From: Anaerocolumna sp. AGMB13025 | GTDB lineage: Bacteria > Bacillota > Clostridia > Lachnospirales > Lachnospiraceae | DNA: 64,000 bases | Direction of reading: 5' to 3' | NCBI RefSeq assembly: GCF_029689925.1 | Contig: NZ_CP121445.1 | Span: 4,200,501-4,264,500 of the forward strand | Part shown: one piece after another, positions 1 through 8,675 of the stretch | How the letters are laid out: every line of letters begins with the position of its first letter | How positions within the stretch are numbered: the first letter of the stretch is position 1 | Translations under genes and position numbers: made by a program | The notes under the pieces: generated by a model | Database searches by the model: none | Told to the model about the DNA's origin: nothing | What the model saw: the letters and a program-made list of their open reading frames with translations, nothing else

Positions 1-155
1 ACATTGATTTTCTCTGGTAATAATGCTAAAACAACAGTTATTATTGTAAATAACCACCCTTTGACTATAAATGAATTTTGAGCCATTCTATTAATACAAG
101 ACTGAATTAAATCAATTTCTTTATTCAAAATATCTTTTTTATTATCATAGTTCAT
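1..155 (-). CDS. Small membrane protein, partial (partner of the TIR protein)
   Basis: The reading frame starts with ATG at 155 and runs off the window edge, so only about 51 residues are visible. A GGTGAGG ribosome site precedes the start. The visible part has a charged helical N-terminus (NYDNKKDILNKEIDLIQ), then RMAQNSFIVKGW, then a hydrophobic helix (LFTIITVVLALLP). It begins 33 bp after the stop of the TIR-domain gene on the same strand, so the two are probably co-transcribed. Small helical membrane proteins next to TIR proteins are a recurring arrangement in bacterial immunity loci. A membrane effector role is inference only. Confidence 0.65.
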   Translation of the reverse strand, partial: MNYDNKKDILNKEIDLIQSCINRMAQNSFIVKGWLFTIITVVLALLPEKIN

Positions 156-188
156 ATTATACCTCACCATAAAGTAGAATTTCCATTA

Positions 189-1229
189 TTACCCTTCTCT
201 GCAACATATTAGGCAAAATCTATATCCATCACAAATTTCACAATTAAAGTCACTATTACTTTCAATTAAATATTTATTGTTCATATTTTGGTATATGTCT
301 TCATTTCCACCCAAAGCAAATTTAAAATTCTTAATTTGACTTTGCGAATTTTTATTATATACTAAGTAAGTATTATTTAATTCAATTCTGTGAGTAAAAT
401 TATATAACGCATCTAATGGATAGTCCATATAATCTCTATTATAATTAATATCTTCATAATATTTATAAAATTCATTAGCCCATTCATTTAATTCGTTATC
501 ACTAATATCTTTCAGATGATTCAGTGAAACATTGTAAGATATCATTAACTTACTAAAATACATAAAGGATTTATCAAATGTAGCACTTTCATTACAAGAT
601 ATAGGGTAATCTCTATACATAATCAACGGTTTTTTTCTTACAATTTTAGTACATATAATCTCTGTATAAATCCATGGAGAATATGTAGTGTTGATTTTTT
701 CCTTTTCCTTATCAAATACACTTATCGAATTATCCGTATTTAATAACATTACACATTCAACATTATCAATCATATTTTGTAACGCTACTGAAAGCATAAT
801 GTTTACATGCTGAGATGCTTGATTACAGCTTTCATGATTATATAAATATCCTCCCGTAGCATTTCTTCTCTTATTACTATATTTACTATTTATTTCTTCA
901 AGTAAATCCGCAGAGTAACTCCATACGTTTGAATCTATGAATACACTAATTTCAAATGTATAATAAATCCAACCAGCTAAGGCATTTGCTAAATCCTGAT
1001 CCATACGGGAATGTGAAATAAAAATATCAGCTTCTATTGTCGGAAACCAGTCATCTTGTAGTTTACTCCCATTTATTGTATTTTGGGTAATGTATTCCAT
1101 CAAATCCTTTTTGTAATTCTGTTTTTCATTTTCTAAATGTTCATTTCCCATCTGCTCATATTCTTCAAAACTTAATTCTTTGTCGTAAAAGAAACTTCTA
1201 TCTAGTTTTAAATTATATCCAGAAAACAT
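189..1229 (-). CDS. TIR-like domain protein, putative defence protein
   Basis: This 346-residue protein has a TIR-type core. Residues about 65-100 read EADIFISHSRMDQDLANALA and then a strand with VFIDSNVW; a later strand is VECVMLLNT, followed by SPWIYTEI. The ISHS motif and the VFIDS strand are characteristic of the TIR fold. Bacterial TIR proteins commonly hydrolyse or modify NAD+ or act as signalling enzymes in phage defence. No sensor domain is recognisable in the C-terminal half, which ends in a cysteine-rich tail (CEICDGYRFCLICC) that could bind metal. The start has an AAGGGGG ribosome site. It is followed 33 bp later by a small membrane-protein gene. Defence function is inferred from domain and context. 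Confidence 0.7.
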   Translation of the reverse strand: MFSGYNLKLDRSFFYDKELSFEEYEQMGNEHLENEKQNYKKDLMEYITQNTINGSKLQDDWFPTIEADIFISHSRMDQDLANALAGWIYYTFEISVFIDSNVWSYSADLLEEINSKYSNKRRNATGGYLYNHESCNQASQHVNIMLSVALQNMIDNVECVMLLNTDNSISVFDKEKEKINTTYSPWIYTEIICTKIVRKKPLIMYRDYPISCNESATFDKSFMYFSKLMISYNVSLNHLKDISDNELNEWANEFYKYYEDINYNRDYMDYPLDALYNFTHRIELNNTYLVYNKNSQSQIKNFKFALGGNEDIYQNMNNKYLIESNSDFNCEICDGYRFCLICCREG

Positions 1230-1545
1230 ATTAATTCCCCCTTGTTAAATTATTTGGATTAACACACCATTATATTCTTTTTTCTGTTTCCTTAATTATA
1301 AAATCCATAATTATACATTTATAGATATATTATAACAAACTAATACTCAAAAATATAGTATAATATGTAAAATTTTGTTCCTTATTATTACAAATTTATA
1401 TTGCATTTTTTTCCCAATAGCTCTATTATATAATGGTAATTATGCAAAGAAATATTAATGATACTCTAACAGACTTACTAATTTACCAATTAATAATTAT
1501 ATAATTGACACAAGAACAAATGTTTGTTACACTAAGGAGGATAAA
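1230..1545. other. AT-rich divergent intergenic region
   Basis: This 316-bp spacer separates the minus-strand TIR gene from the plus-strand NTPase operon and should hold both promoters. It is extremely AT-rich. I saw no convincing -35/-10 pair with correct spacing, no hairpin terminator and no small gene. An AAGGAGG ribosome site at 1534-1540 belongs to the next gene. Confidence 0.5.
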
Positions 1546-2076
1546 TTGATTTTTATTAGCGGAATACATGGCGCAGGAAAGTCTTATTTTACTGAGAGAA
1601 TAAAAGAACAATGCAATATTGTAACATATTCAGCTAGTACTTTGATTGCAAATTATAAGGGGTATACATTTAAATCAGATAAAAAAGTTGATAATATTTC
1701 AAGTAATCAGCAGATATTGTCTACAGTAATTAAAGAAAAACGTATAACTGACAAAGAAGAATTTCTTTTGGACGGTCATTTTTGCTTACTCAATAAGAAT
1801 AATGAAATTACCAGGATAGGATTGGATACATTTATTGAATTATCTCCAAATGCAATTATATTGATAACTGAACTACCAGAAATAATAGTCGAACGCAGAA
1901 AAACTCGTGATAATGTTAGAGTAAATATTGAGACTACTATGCAATTTCAAAATGAGGAAATAGCATGTGCAAAAGAGGTGGCAAATATTTTAAAGATTCC
2001 ATTGTTTATAAGCAAAGGTTCTGCAGATATAAACAATGCTATTAATTTTTTATTCAGTATAACTAAGGAGGAATAA
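1546..2076 (+). CDS. P-loop NTPase / kinase-like ATP-binding protein
   Basis: This is a 176-residue protein. Its first strand leads straight into a Walker A loop, GIHGAGKS at residues 6-13, as in small nucleotide kinases and single-domain AAA-type proteins. A region around residues 70-78 (EEFLLDGHF) could supply the Walker B acid, and an arginine-rich helix (VERRKTRDN, about 115-123) resembles a kinase lid. The start codon is TTG, supported by AAGGAGG six bases upstream. The stop overlaps the ATG of the next gene by one base, so translation is coupled. Substrate is unknown. It leads a three-gene operon with a GNAT protein and an ASCH protein. Confidence 0.7.
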   Translation: MIFISGIHGAGKSYFTERIKEQCNIVTYSASTLIANYKGYTFKSDKKVDNISSNQQILSTVIKEKRITDKEEFLLDGHFCLLNKNNEITRIGLDTFIELSPNAIILITELPEIIVERRKTRDNVRVNIETTMQFQNEEIACAKEVANILKIPLFISKGSADINNAINFLFSITKEE

Positions 2077-3143
2077 TGGCTGGTAAATTTCAATGGGAAA
2101 AATTTAGTAATTTAAATTTGAATGATACTTTTTTCGATTCATTGAAGAAAGATTATCCTGAATTTGTAGATTGGTTTAATCGAAAAAGTATAAACGGTGA
2201 AGAAACTTTAGTATTTAAAGATGATTATGGAATAGGAGCATTTTTATATCTTAAAGATGAAGAAGAACCCCTAGAATTAAATAATCAAATTCTTCCTTCA
2301 ATCAAGCGAGTTAAGATAGGAACCTTGAGATTATCGGAGAGGCAAAGGGGTATCCGTTTGGGGGAAGGTGCTCTTGGTGTAGCTTTATGGAAATGGCAGG
2401 AGAAACAAGTAGATGAAATTTATGTAACCGTATTTGATTCACATGTTACTTTAATACGATTATTCGAACGTTTTGGTTTTACATGTGTTGGTCTTAATAA
2501 TAGAGGCGAACGTGTATACATAAAGTCCCGAAAGAATTTAGATTATTCTGATTCTTACAAATCCTTTCCTTTTATCAGTTCCAATTTTACAGTAGCTGGC
2601 ATTATTCCTATTTATGAAGATTACCATGATAAACTCTTCCCATATTCTGAATTAAAAGGAAATTCCAAAGAAGTTGAGGAAGAAGTAGCTGGTAATGGAA
2701 TAACCAAAATTTTTATTGCTACACCATCTTCCTTAATGCACTATAATGTTGGAGAACCTGTTGGAATATATAGAATATCCCAAATTCCTCCTAAAACATA
2801 TAAATCAGTAATAACCTCTTACGCTACTATTACTAAAGTTATAACTGTAAAAAGTAATAATTACTGTTACTATCCATTAGACAGCTACATTGACCTTTCA
2901 GGCAATAAAACTATATATTCTCAAAAAGAATTAACCGACATATATATGCAAAATAAAACGGTAGTAGTTTTGGAGATGGTATATAATGGTTATTTCGGAA
3001 AAGGACATAATATAACTCACAATGAATTACAAAGTAATGGTTTGTTTGAAACATATCCTTATAATATCGAGTACACAAAAAACGAATTTATCAGAATACT
3101 AGAAATGGGTGATACAAATGTGCAAAATGTTATTATCGATTAA
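2076..3143 (+). CDS. GNAT N-acetyltransferase with C-terminal PUA-like domain
   Basis: This 355-residue protein appears to have two domains. Residues about 70-150 look like a GNAT acetyltransferase core: VKIGTLRLSERQRGIRLGEG resembles the acetyl-CoA loop, followed by IYVTVFDSHVTLIRLFERFGF, which matches the typical end of that fold. The usual Q/R at the first position of the acetyl-CoA motif is shifted, so this is a variant. The C-terminal half contains VGIYRISQIPPKTYKSVITS followed by YATITKV, resembling PUA/ASCH-like RNA-binding barrels. It starts with ATG behind AAGGAGG and overlaps the upstream gene by one base and the downstream ASCH gene by 26 bases. The substrate is unknown; a nucleic acid or nucleotide target is inferred from the PUA-like part. 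Confidence 0.7.
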   Translation: MAGKFQWEKFSNLNLNDTFFDSLKKDYPEFVDWFNRKSINGEETLVFKDDYGIGAFLYLKDEEEPLELNNQILPSIKRVKIGTLRLSERQRGIRLGEGALGVALWKWQEKQVDEIYVTVFDSHVTLIRLFERFGFTCVGLNNRGERVYIKSRKNLDYSDSYKSFPFISSNFTVAGIIPIYEDYHDKLFPYSELKGNSKEVEEEVAGNGITKIFIATPSSLMHYNVGEPVGIYRISQIPPKTYKSVITSYATITKVITVKSNNYCYYPLDSYIDLSGNKTIYSQKELTDIYMQNKTVVVLEMVYNGYFGKGHNITHNELQSNGLFETYPYNIEYTKNEFIRILEMGDTNVQNVIID

Positions 3144-3510
3144 TCCAGAACATGTTATAAATATTCTACAAGGCAATAAGACTTACGAGTATAGGAAAAT
3201 CTTATGTAAAAGAAAAGTAGATACTATTGTGATATATGCTACTTGTCCAGTACAAAAAATTGTTGGTGAAGTCGAAGTATTAGAAGCAATTGAGATGGAT
3301 AAAGAAAAACTCTGGAAAATCACTGAAAAGAAATCAGGAATAACAAAAGAGTTTTATGACAAGTATTATGAGGGAAAAGATACTGCCGTTGCTTATAAAT
3401 TGGGTGAAGTCATAAAATATGATGAACCACATTCTTTAAGTGATATCGGTATTAAGATGGCTCCACAATCCTATATGTATATTTCAGAAAATCTAATATT
3501 AGCTAATTAG
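3118..3510 (+). CDS. ASCH domain protein
   Basis: The protein is 130 residues from the ATG at 3118, preferred over an upstream GTG at 3109 because a GGGTGA site is correctly spaced. Residues about 16-23 are GNKTYEYR, an exact match to the ASCH signature GxKxxExR. Strands follow as in PUA-like barrels (VDTIVIYATCPVQKIVGEVEV). ASCH proteins bind RNA or act on modified nucleosides; YqfB of E. coli is an ASCH N4-acetylcytidine amidohydrolase. It is the third gene of the NTPase/GNAT/ASCH operon and overlaps the GNAT gene by 26 bp. It may reverse or read the modification made by its neighbour, but that is inference. Confidence 0.8.
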   Translation: MCKMLLSINPEHVINILQGNKTYEYRKILCKRKVDTIVIYATCPVQKIVGEVEVLEAIEMDKEKLWKITEKKSGITKEFYDKYYEGKDTAVAYKLGEVIKYDEPHSLSDIGIKMAPQSYMYISENLILAN

Positions 3511-3802
3511 ATAAAAATTCTTTATAGCTATTCTTTATACCAATAAAGTAATCTATAAAAATCACAAGTTAATAGCTGCTGATAGCATTATGCAGTAGCT
3601 ATTAACTTGTATTGTATATGTACAATCTATTTACAATTCACTCCACATCTTAGTAAAATAGGACTACAAAACAACATGTAGTGATAGATAACTTTTAATA
3701 ATAGTAGAAGTCACCATGTTAACTTCGCTCAGCTTCTTGAATCAGACAGGATTGTATAAATAGAATTGAAGCTCATCAACAAAGACGAAAAGAGGTGAAT
3801 TG
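3511..3802 (+). other. Intergenic region with long hairpin upstream of recombinase
   Basis: A 17-bp stem (3564-3580 with 3594-3610, one mismatch) carries ACAAGTTAATAGCT on the left arm and AGCTATTAACTTGT on the right. It lies 54 bp after the ASCH stop. It has no strong T-tract and could be a bidirectional terminator or a recombinase-related site. The rest holds no gene that I can see. The AGAGGTGA ribosome site of the recombinase is at 3791-3798. Confidence 0.55.
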
Positions 3803-5392
3803 ATGGAAGCATATGCAATATACCTAAGAAAGTCCAGAGCAGACATTGAAGCCGAATCTCATGGAGAGGGAGAAACTCTTCTACGTCACGAAAAGACGCT
3901 ACTTGATTTAGCCAGAAAGCTAAATCTAAATGTCACTGAAATATATAGAGAAATCGTATCCGGTGAAACGATTGCTGCCAGACCAGTTATGCAACTGCTG
4001 CTCTCCGAAGTGGAACAAGGCAAATGGAAAGGTGTCCTCGTCATGGAAGTGGAACGTCTGGCCAGAGGTGATACCATAGATCAGGGAATTGTATCTCAGG
4101 CCTTTAAATTCTCGAACACTAAGATTATCACCCCTGTTAAAACCTATGACCCCTCCAACGAATTTGATGAAGAATATTTCGAATTTGGTCTCTTCATGAG
4201 CCGCAGGGAGTTTAAAACAATTAACCGGCGTATTCAGCGCGGTCGTATTGCTTCTGTAAAAGAAGGTAAATACATCTCCTCCGTTGCACCCTACGGTTAT
4301 GAACGGATAAAGTTAAAAAGCGAAAAAGGTTATAGTCTAAAAGTAAATGAAGAACAGGCTAAAGTTGTCCGGATGATATATAATTGGTATGTCAATGGTG
4401 ACTTGCAGCCCGATGGCAGTAAAGAAACGTTAGGATGCTCACGGATAGCCAAGAAATTAGATTCCATGTCAATAAAACCCATGCTTAAAGCAACCTGGTC
4501 CAGATCATCTATAAAAGATATCTTAGAAAATCCAGTTTACATAGGCAAGATTCGCTGGCAGCATCGAAAAGAAGTTAAACAGATTAAGAACAATATCATT
4601 ACAACAACCAGACCTAACGCAGACGAATATATCCTGGCTGATGGGATCCACGATGCAATTATTGAGGATGAGTTGTGGACGAAAGCACAGGAAATTATGA
4701 AAAAGCGTGGTAAGCCTCCGGTATCTGGAAGCAAGGTATTAAAGAATCCGTTAGCCGGAATCGTATACTGCGGTAAGTGTGGTACTATGATGACCAGACT
4801 TGGTCCTAACAGCCATACTGCTTACGATTCAATGAAGTGTCCGAATACATATTGTGATAATATCTCCTCTCCGCTTTATGTCGTTGAGAATTCCATAATA
4901 GATGCACTTGGAGACTGGCTGATTAATTTTAAGTTCCAATGGAGCAGTAAAAAATCAGACCTGCCTTATGAGCAGTCCATTAAAGATAAAGAGGCGGTCA
5001 TAAGTGATATCTCTTCCCAAATAACCAAATTACGGAATCAACTTGATAAGACCTTCGAATTGTTGGAACAGGAAGTATATTCGACTGAAGAATTTCAGAA
5101 TAGACGAAAGAAAATAACAGAACAACTTAATAGTCTGGAAGATACTAAACTTTCCCTGGTAAAGGAATTAAATGCCTTAAAAGAACAATATAATAATAAT
5201 GATATCCTAATCCCTAAAATCGAACATCTGCTGGAAGTATATAATGATCTGGAGGATGCTACTTCCCGGAATGAACTTCTGAAAGAAGTCTTAGAAAAAG
5301 CGGACTATACCAAGACAGAGCCAAACAAAAAAGGAAAGCGTGAAAACCGCAATTTTACTGTAGATATCTTTCCGAAAACATCTCAAGTGTAA
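3803..5392 (+). CDS. Large serine recombinase (integrase) of the first island
   Basis: This is a 529-residue site-specific recombinase. The N-terminal resolvase domain starts AIYLRKSR, with the nucleophilic serine in RKS, followed by an ERLAR-type helix. A recombinase domain (about 155-290) contains APYGYERI and NPVYIGKIRW. A zinc ribbon follows, with YCGKCG and later cysteines in CPNTYCDN, and then a long coiled coil. This is the canonical LSR architecture of phage and ICE integrases. ATG at 3803 is chosen over TTG at 3800 because of the AGAGGTGA spacing. It probably mobilises the island that ends in the GH18 gene near 7290. It is clearly different in sequence from the second LSR at 14818. 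Confidence 0.93.
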   Translation: MEAYAIYLRKSRADIEAESHGEGETLLRHEKTLLDLARKLNLNVTEIYREIVSGETIAARPVMQLLLSEVEQGKWKGVLVMEVERLARGDTIDQGIVSQAFKFSNTKIITPVKTYDPSNEFDEEYFEFGLFMSRREFKTINRRIQRGRIASVKEGKYISSVAPYGYERIKLKSEKGYSLKVNEEQAKVVRMIYNWYVNGDLQPDGSKETLGCSRIAKKLDSMSIKPMLKATWSRSSIKDILENPVYIGKIRWQHRKEVKQIKNNIITTTRPNADEYILADGIHDAIIEDELWTKAQEIMKKRGKPPVSGSKVLKNPLAGIVYCGKCGTMMTRLGPNSHTAYDSMKCPNTYCDNISSPLYVVENSIIDALGDWLINFKFQWSSKKSDLPYEQSIKDKEAVISDISSQITKLRNQLDKTFELLEQEVYSTEEFQNRRKKITEQLNSLEDTKLSLVKELNALKEQYNNNDILIPKIEHLLEVYNDLEDATSRNELLKEVLEKADYTKTEPNKKGKRENRNFTVDIFPKTSQV

Positions 5393-5481
5393 TAATAAAT
5401 TGTAATTTTAAATAAATACTCACACTAAACGGTATATCCAATTTAAAAACTGCGTTATATGTTCATTTAGATGAGAAATTT

Positions 5482-5522
5482 AAAGCATCCTGATTGATTT
5501 ATGAAAACAATCAGGATGCTTT
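5482..5522. terminator. Bidirectional rho-independent terminator
   Basis: A perfect 15-bp stem (AAAGCATCCTGATTG paired with CAATCAGGATGCTTT) encloses an 11-base loop, with AT-rich flanks. It lies between the convergent recombinase gene and the minus-strand lipoprotein gene and can serve both. Confidence 0.85.
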
Positions 5523-5543
5523 AATTATTCATTGCTATAAATA

Positions 5544-6233
5544 TTATTGATCAGACAATTGATTTTTTATCTCATTACTAGCAACTAGGTTAAATGCATC
5601 AAAATCCAAAGCATATTTGCTTTTTGATGGGTATTCTCCATCATCAGTCCAAGCCACAGTAACCAACTTAGAATTTTTAGAAAATATATCCCAAGTATCA
5701 TCTTTTAATCCATATTTATACTTTTTCCATAATTCCTTATAATCTTCTGAATTTTTTCCTGGTATCGTCTGCAGAATAGATTTTTCGCTGACCCATAATG
5801 CCAAATGTTCGGATTCAGTAAATTTACGTTCTTTTAGCTCGTCGGTCATTAAAAAGGTGTCAAATATACTTATATCTGAAACAGTTTCTCCATATAGCTT
5901 TTTCATTTCTTTCAACACCTTATTCATATCAGAACCCTCTGGGTAAGTTACCTTAACAGCAACAAGCTTGGGTTTTCCTTTTTCAAAATTCAAAAAGCTA
6001 AACATGATTACATCTGTTTCTTCACCAAATAATTTATATCCTTTTATACCGAAAGCATTATCTTGATCATAATTAATTGTATCTTCTTTAGATATCCCAT
6101 ATGCTTTTAGTACATCAACCATACTCATACCCCAAGTAGTTTTATGAAATTCTAAATTATCAGAAGTAGACTTATTACTACAGGAACATAGTAATATTAT
6201 TGATGTCACTATTATAATGAAAATTTTTTTCAT
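5544..6233 (-). CDS. Putative lipoprotein of unknown function
   Basis: This 229-residue protein has a lipoprotein signal: KK, a hydrophobic stretch and the lipobox LLCSC around residues 14-18, so it is likely anchored outside the membrane. The mature part (EFHKTTWGMSMVDVLKAYG onward) starts like secreted clostridial proteins in which a short TTWGMS segment precedes a small alpha/beta domain. No enzyme motif is visible. An AAAGGAGATAAG ribosome site precedes ATG. It follows another exported-protein gene by 49 bp on the same strand, with a near-identical ribosome site, suggesting a two-gene operon on the island. Confidence 0.6.
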   Translation of the reverse strand: MKKIFIIIVTSIILLCSCSNKSTSDNLEFHKTTWGMSMVDVLKAYGISKEDTINYDQDNAFGIKGYKLFGEETDVIMFSFLNFEKGKPKLVAVKVTYPEGSDMNKVLKEMKKLYGETVSDISIFDTFLMTDELKERKFTESEHLALWVSEKSILQTIPGKNSEDYKELWKKYKYGLKDDTWDIFSKNSKLVTVAWTDDGEYPSKSKYALDFDAFNLVASNEIKNQLSDQ

Positions 6234-6282
6234 CTTATCTCCTTTATATGAATATGAATAGTTATTAAAAACTATAAGAAGC

Positions 6283-7074
6283 TTAGTTAAATTCAGTTTC
6301 CCAAATACCCATTTGATCCCTATAATTTAATGTGTATCCAAATATTACAGTACTTGTACCTGCTTTAATTTCTGACCTACAAGCTCTTCCAGCCCCCATA
6401 ACACTATATGGTATCATATCTAAATTTTGGGGTGAGTAATGATAAGCAATATTTGCTTTTGGATTATAAGTCGCTATTGTTACATCATCATATCCAAAAA
6501 CTGCGTCAGTCTGATATGTTGAAGCCTGAACAAGACTTGCAGCCTTTAATGCCGTACCATAAATTAATTTTGTATCAAACCAGTTAAATCTAACCTTATA
6601 ACCAGTTATATCGTTAGTAACACTTACGCTCATGGTTGCATATATACTATAATCACTTAATTGAGCAGAACCATTTTCCACTGATATTACTATATCAGAA
6701 GCTGTAACAAAATTTTGATTTTTATCTACTACAGCTAGATTTGTTGAAACTAAATCTTTTAAAATGTGGTTATCTGTATCAACACGCGTTTCAATCATTT
6801 GAGTTATGGATAAACTATCATCGTTTCTCTCCTGATTAATTCCATAGCCTGATATCCTAGCCCCATAATTTCTCTCTTCATATTGAGTCAATGCAACGCC
6901 AAGAACATCCGCATCATTACTTATATTTCCACTTAATACTTCAGAAAACACCCGTTCTTGTAATTCGGATTTACTTTCATTACTTGCTCCCTCTGATAAA
7001 GCTGCTTTACTAACTTTAACAGGTGAACAAACCATAACCATTACCATAAATAATAATAACCACTTATTCCTCAT
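6283..7074 (-). CDS. Secreted protein of unknown function
   Basis: This 263-residue protein has a Sec signal peptide (MRNKWLLLFMVMVMVCSPVK then a likely cleavage after SKA, about residue 24). The mature region is rich in Ser, Asn and Thr with beta-strand character (SIYATMSVSVTNDITGYKV) and ends in YTLNYRDQMGIWETEFN. I recognise no domain. The ribosome site is AAAGGAGATAAA. It is the first gene of a minus-strand pair with the lipoprotein downstream and is the last complete gene before the island junction. It may be a surface or secreted cargo protein. Confidence 0.55.
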   Translation of the reverse strand: MRNKWLLLFMVMVMVCSPVKVSKAALSEGASNESKSELQERVFSEVLSGNISNDADVLGVALTQYEERNYGARISGYGINQERNDDSLSITQMIETRVDTDNHILKDLVSTNLAVVDKNQNFVTASDIVISVENGSAQLSDYSIYATMSVSVTNDITGYKVRFNWFDTKLIYGTALKAASLVQASTYQTDAVFGYDDVTIATYNPKANIAYHYSPQNLDMIPYSVMGAGRACRSEIKAGTSTVIFGYTLNYRDQMGIWETEFN

Positions 7075-7269
7075 TTTATCTCCTTTGTTTAAATATTGTA
7101 GTAATTAATAATCATTTTGTAGATTCAAATTTAATTACTACCTTTACCAGTTACATCTTTTATTATACCCTATTACCAAATTTTATCAATAGTACACATT
7201 GCCTTATTTTTCATATATTTGATTTATAAGTGAATTTATGATATTATCTGTATTAAATAATTTATATAA

Positions 7270-7300
7270 TATCACCTATATCCTGCACGCGCATATACAT
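7270..7300. other. Putative right junction of the island in the GH18 gene
   Basis: Upstream of about 7285 the DNA is very AT-rich non-coding sequence. From about 7291 the plus frame reads AYTFGPPMATAP, which fits the GH18 pattern YTYGPPMAVAP. Loss of similarity at this point marks a recombination junction, probably near GCGCATATAC. The matching left junction is outside the window, so the core cannot be defined. Confidence 0.5.
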
Positions 7301-7725
7301 TTGGTCCGCCCATGGCAACGGCTCCTCTAGCCAACGTAAAAAGAGTATTGCAATATGGTGTTTCGGTAATTGACCCGGATAAAATATTGATGGGTATGCC
7401 AAATTATGCATATGACTGGCAACTGCCCTTTATAAGAAATCAGACACAAGCTGAATCCATCAGCAATGTTCAGGCTATAGAGCGTGCGGTAGAGCATAAT
7501 ACCACCATCCAATTCGATGAACAGGCCCAATCTCCTTTTTATTACTATACGGATGATAAGGGAGCCGCCCATGTTGTCTGGTTTGAAGATGTCAGAAGCA
7601 TGAATGCCAAATACCGGTTAATTCCGGAATTTAATCTTCATGGCGATGGTGTGTGGCAGATTATGAACTTCTTTCCCCAAAGCTGGTTGGTAGTTAATTC
7701 CCTTTTTACAGTAAACAAAGTTTAA
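7291..7725 (+). pseudogene. C-terminal remnant of a GH18 spore-cortex-type glycosidase
   Basis: The 145-codon open frame has no start context of its own. It reads AYTFGPPMATAP, then ILMGMPNYAYDWQLPF, HVVWFEDVRSMNAKYRL and FPQSWLVVNSLFTV. These match the C-terminal third of GH18 family glycosidases of the SleL/YaaH spore-cortex type. The catalytic DxxDxDxE segment, which lies in the missing N-terminal part, is absent, so this fragment cannot be an active enzyme. An internal ATG at 7312 lacks a ribosome site. It is followed by a terminator. The simplest reading is that the island at 1-7290 separated the two halves. Confidence 0.8.
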
Positions 7726-7732
7726 ATAATAA

Positions 7733-7770
7733 AACCTCCTGATTAGATTCATAATCACAATCAGGAGGTT
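7733..7770 (-). terminator. Rho-independent terminator of the ABC transporter operon
   Basis: A 12-bp perfect stem (AACCTCCTGATT with AATCAGGAGGTT) is followed on the minus strand by TTTTATTATTT. It lies just after the ATPase gene stop and also faces the GH18 remnant. Confidence 0.85.
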
Positions 7771-7813
7771 AAAATACCTTTTTAAATTCTAATATTAGTC
7801 TTAGAAACGTGTT

Positions 7814-8554
7814 TTATACTGCGTTTAATACTCTGTGTAAAAATTCCCTGGTACGTTCTTCTGTAGGACTGTTAAAAATCTGTTCCGGAGTTCCCTCTTC
7901 TGCTATGACTCCTTTATCCATAAATACTACGCGACCTGCTACTTCTTTAGCAAAACCCATCTCATGAGTAACTACCAGCATGGTAAGTCCTGATTCCGCC
8001 AGTTCTTTCATGACTTTTAGTACTTCTCCAACCATTTCCGGGTCAAGGGCTGATGTTGGCTCATCAAACAGCATAACGTCCGGTTCCATAGAGAGTGCCC
8101 TGGCAATGGCAACACGTTGTTTCTGACCACCGGATAACTGTCTTGGCTTAGCATTAATGTACTGTTCCATACCTACTATTTTTAAGTATTTCATAGCAAC
8201 TTCTTTTGCTTCTTCCTTGGAACGGCCAAGTACTTTTAACTGACCTACCATACAGTTACTGAGAACATTATGGTTATTAAATAAATTAAACTGCTGGAAC
8301 ACCATACCAAGCTTCGTACGGTATGCATATATATTATGTTTATTATCCAGTATGTTTTCCCCATTATATATAATCTGCCCGCCGGAGGGTTTCTCCAGGA
8401 GATTAACGCAGCGAAGGAGGGTTGATTTTCCGGAACCGGAGGAACCGATAATACATACTACTTCGCCTTTATTTACGGAGAAATCAATATCTTTTAACAC
8501 TTCATGAGAGCCAAAGGACTTACTCAGATGTTGAATATCAATCACTTTTTCCAT
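7814..8554 (-). CDS. Amino-acid (probably lysine) ABC transporter ATP-binding protein
   Basis: This 246-residue ABC ATPase has Walker A GSSGSGKS (about 37-44), the Q-loop FQQFNLF, signature LSGGQKQR, Walker B VMLFDEP and switch histidine VTHEMGF. The length and motifs match the polar amino-acid uptake family (GlnQ/ArtP type). It would energise import through the permease encoded just upstream and is the last gene of a three-gene minus-strand operon. The operon leader is a lysine riboswitch, so lysine is the likely substrate. It is a cytoplasmic, membrane-associated subunit. Confidence 0.92.
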   Translation of the reverse strand: MEKVIDIQHLSKSFGSHEVLKDIDFSVNKGEVVCIIGSSGSGKSTLLRCVNLLEKPSGGQIIYNGENILDNKHNIYAYRTKLGMVFQQFNLFNNHNVLSNCMVGQLKVLGRSKEEAKEVAMKYLKIVGMEQYINAKPRQLSGGQKQRVAIARALSMEPDVMLFDEPTSALDPEMVGEVLKVMKELAESGLTMLVVTHEMGFAKEVAGRVVFMDKGVIAEEGTPEQIFNSPTEERTREFLHRVLNAV

Positions 8555-8675
8555 AGTTTTGCTCTTAACCTCTTTTCCTATCTATCGAAAGTAAGTTTCC
8601 GACACTTAAATTTGTGTTTTTAGCTAATTTGCTTTTTAACGATTTTGACTTATTTTAAAACATTGATTCAGCTTT

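Larger units (their letters stand above)
1..7290. mobile_element. Right part of an integrated genomic island inside a GH18 gene
   Basis: This stretch carries a TIR/membrane-protein pair, an NTPase/GNAT/ASCH operon, a large serine recombinase and two exported proteins. It stops abruptly against the C-terminal third of a GH18 glycosidase whose N-terminal part is absent from the window. The layout fits a recombinase-driven insertion into that gene, with the left end before base 1. The exact right boundary is inferred from where GH18 similarity begins (about 7280-7300). The recombinase is about 1.9 kb from that boundary, so two nested elements are also possible. Confidence 0.6.

Noticed and set aside
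1504..1532. TTGACA and TACACT spaced 17 bp upstream of the NTPase gene
   Set aside because: The predicted transcription start would fall inside the ribosome site, leaving almost no leader; the -10 is weak.
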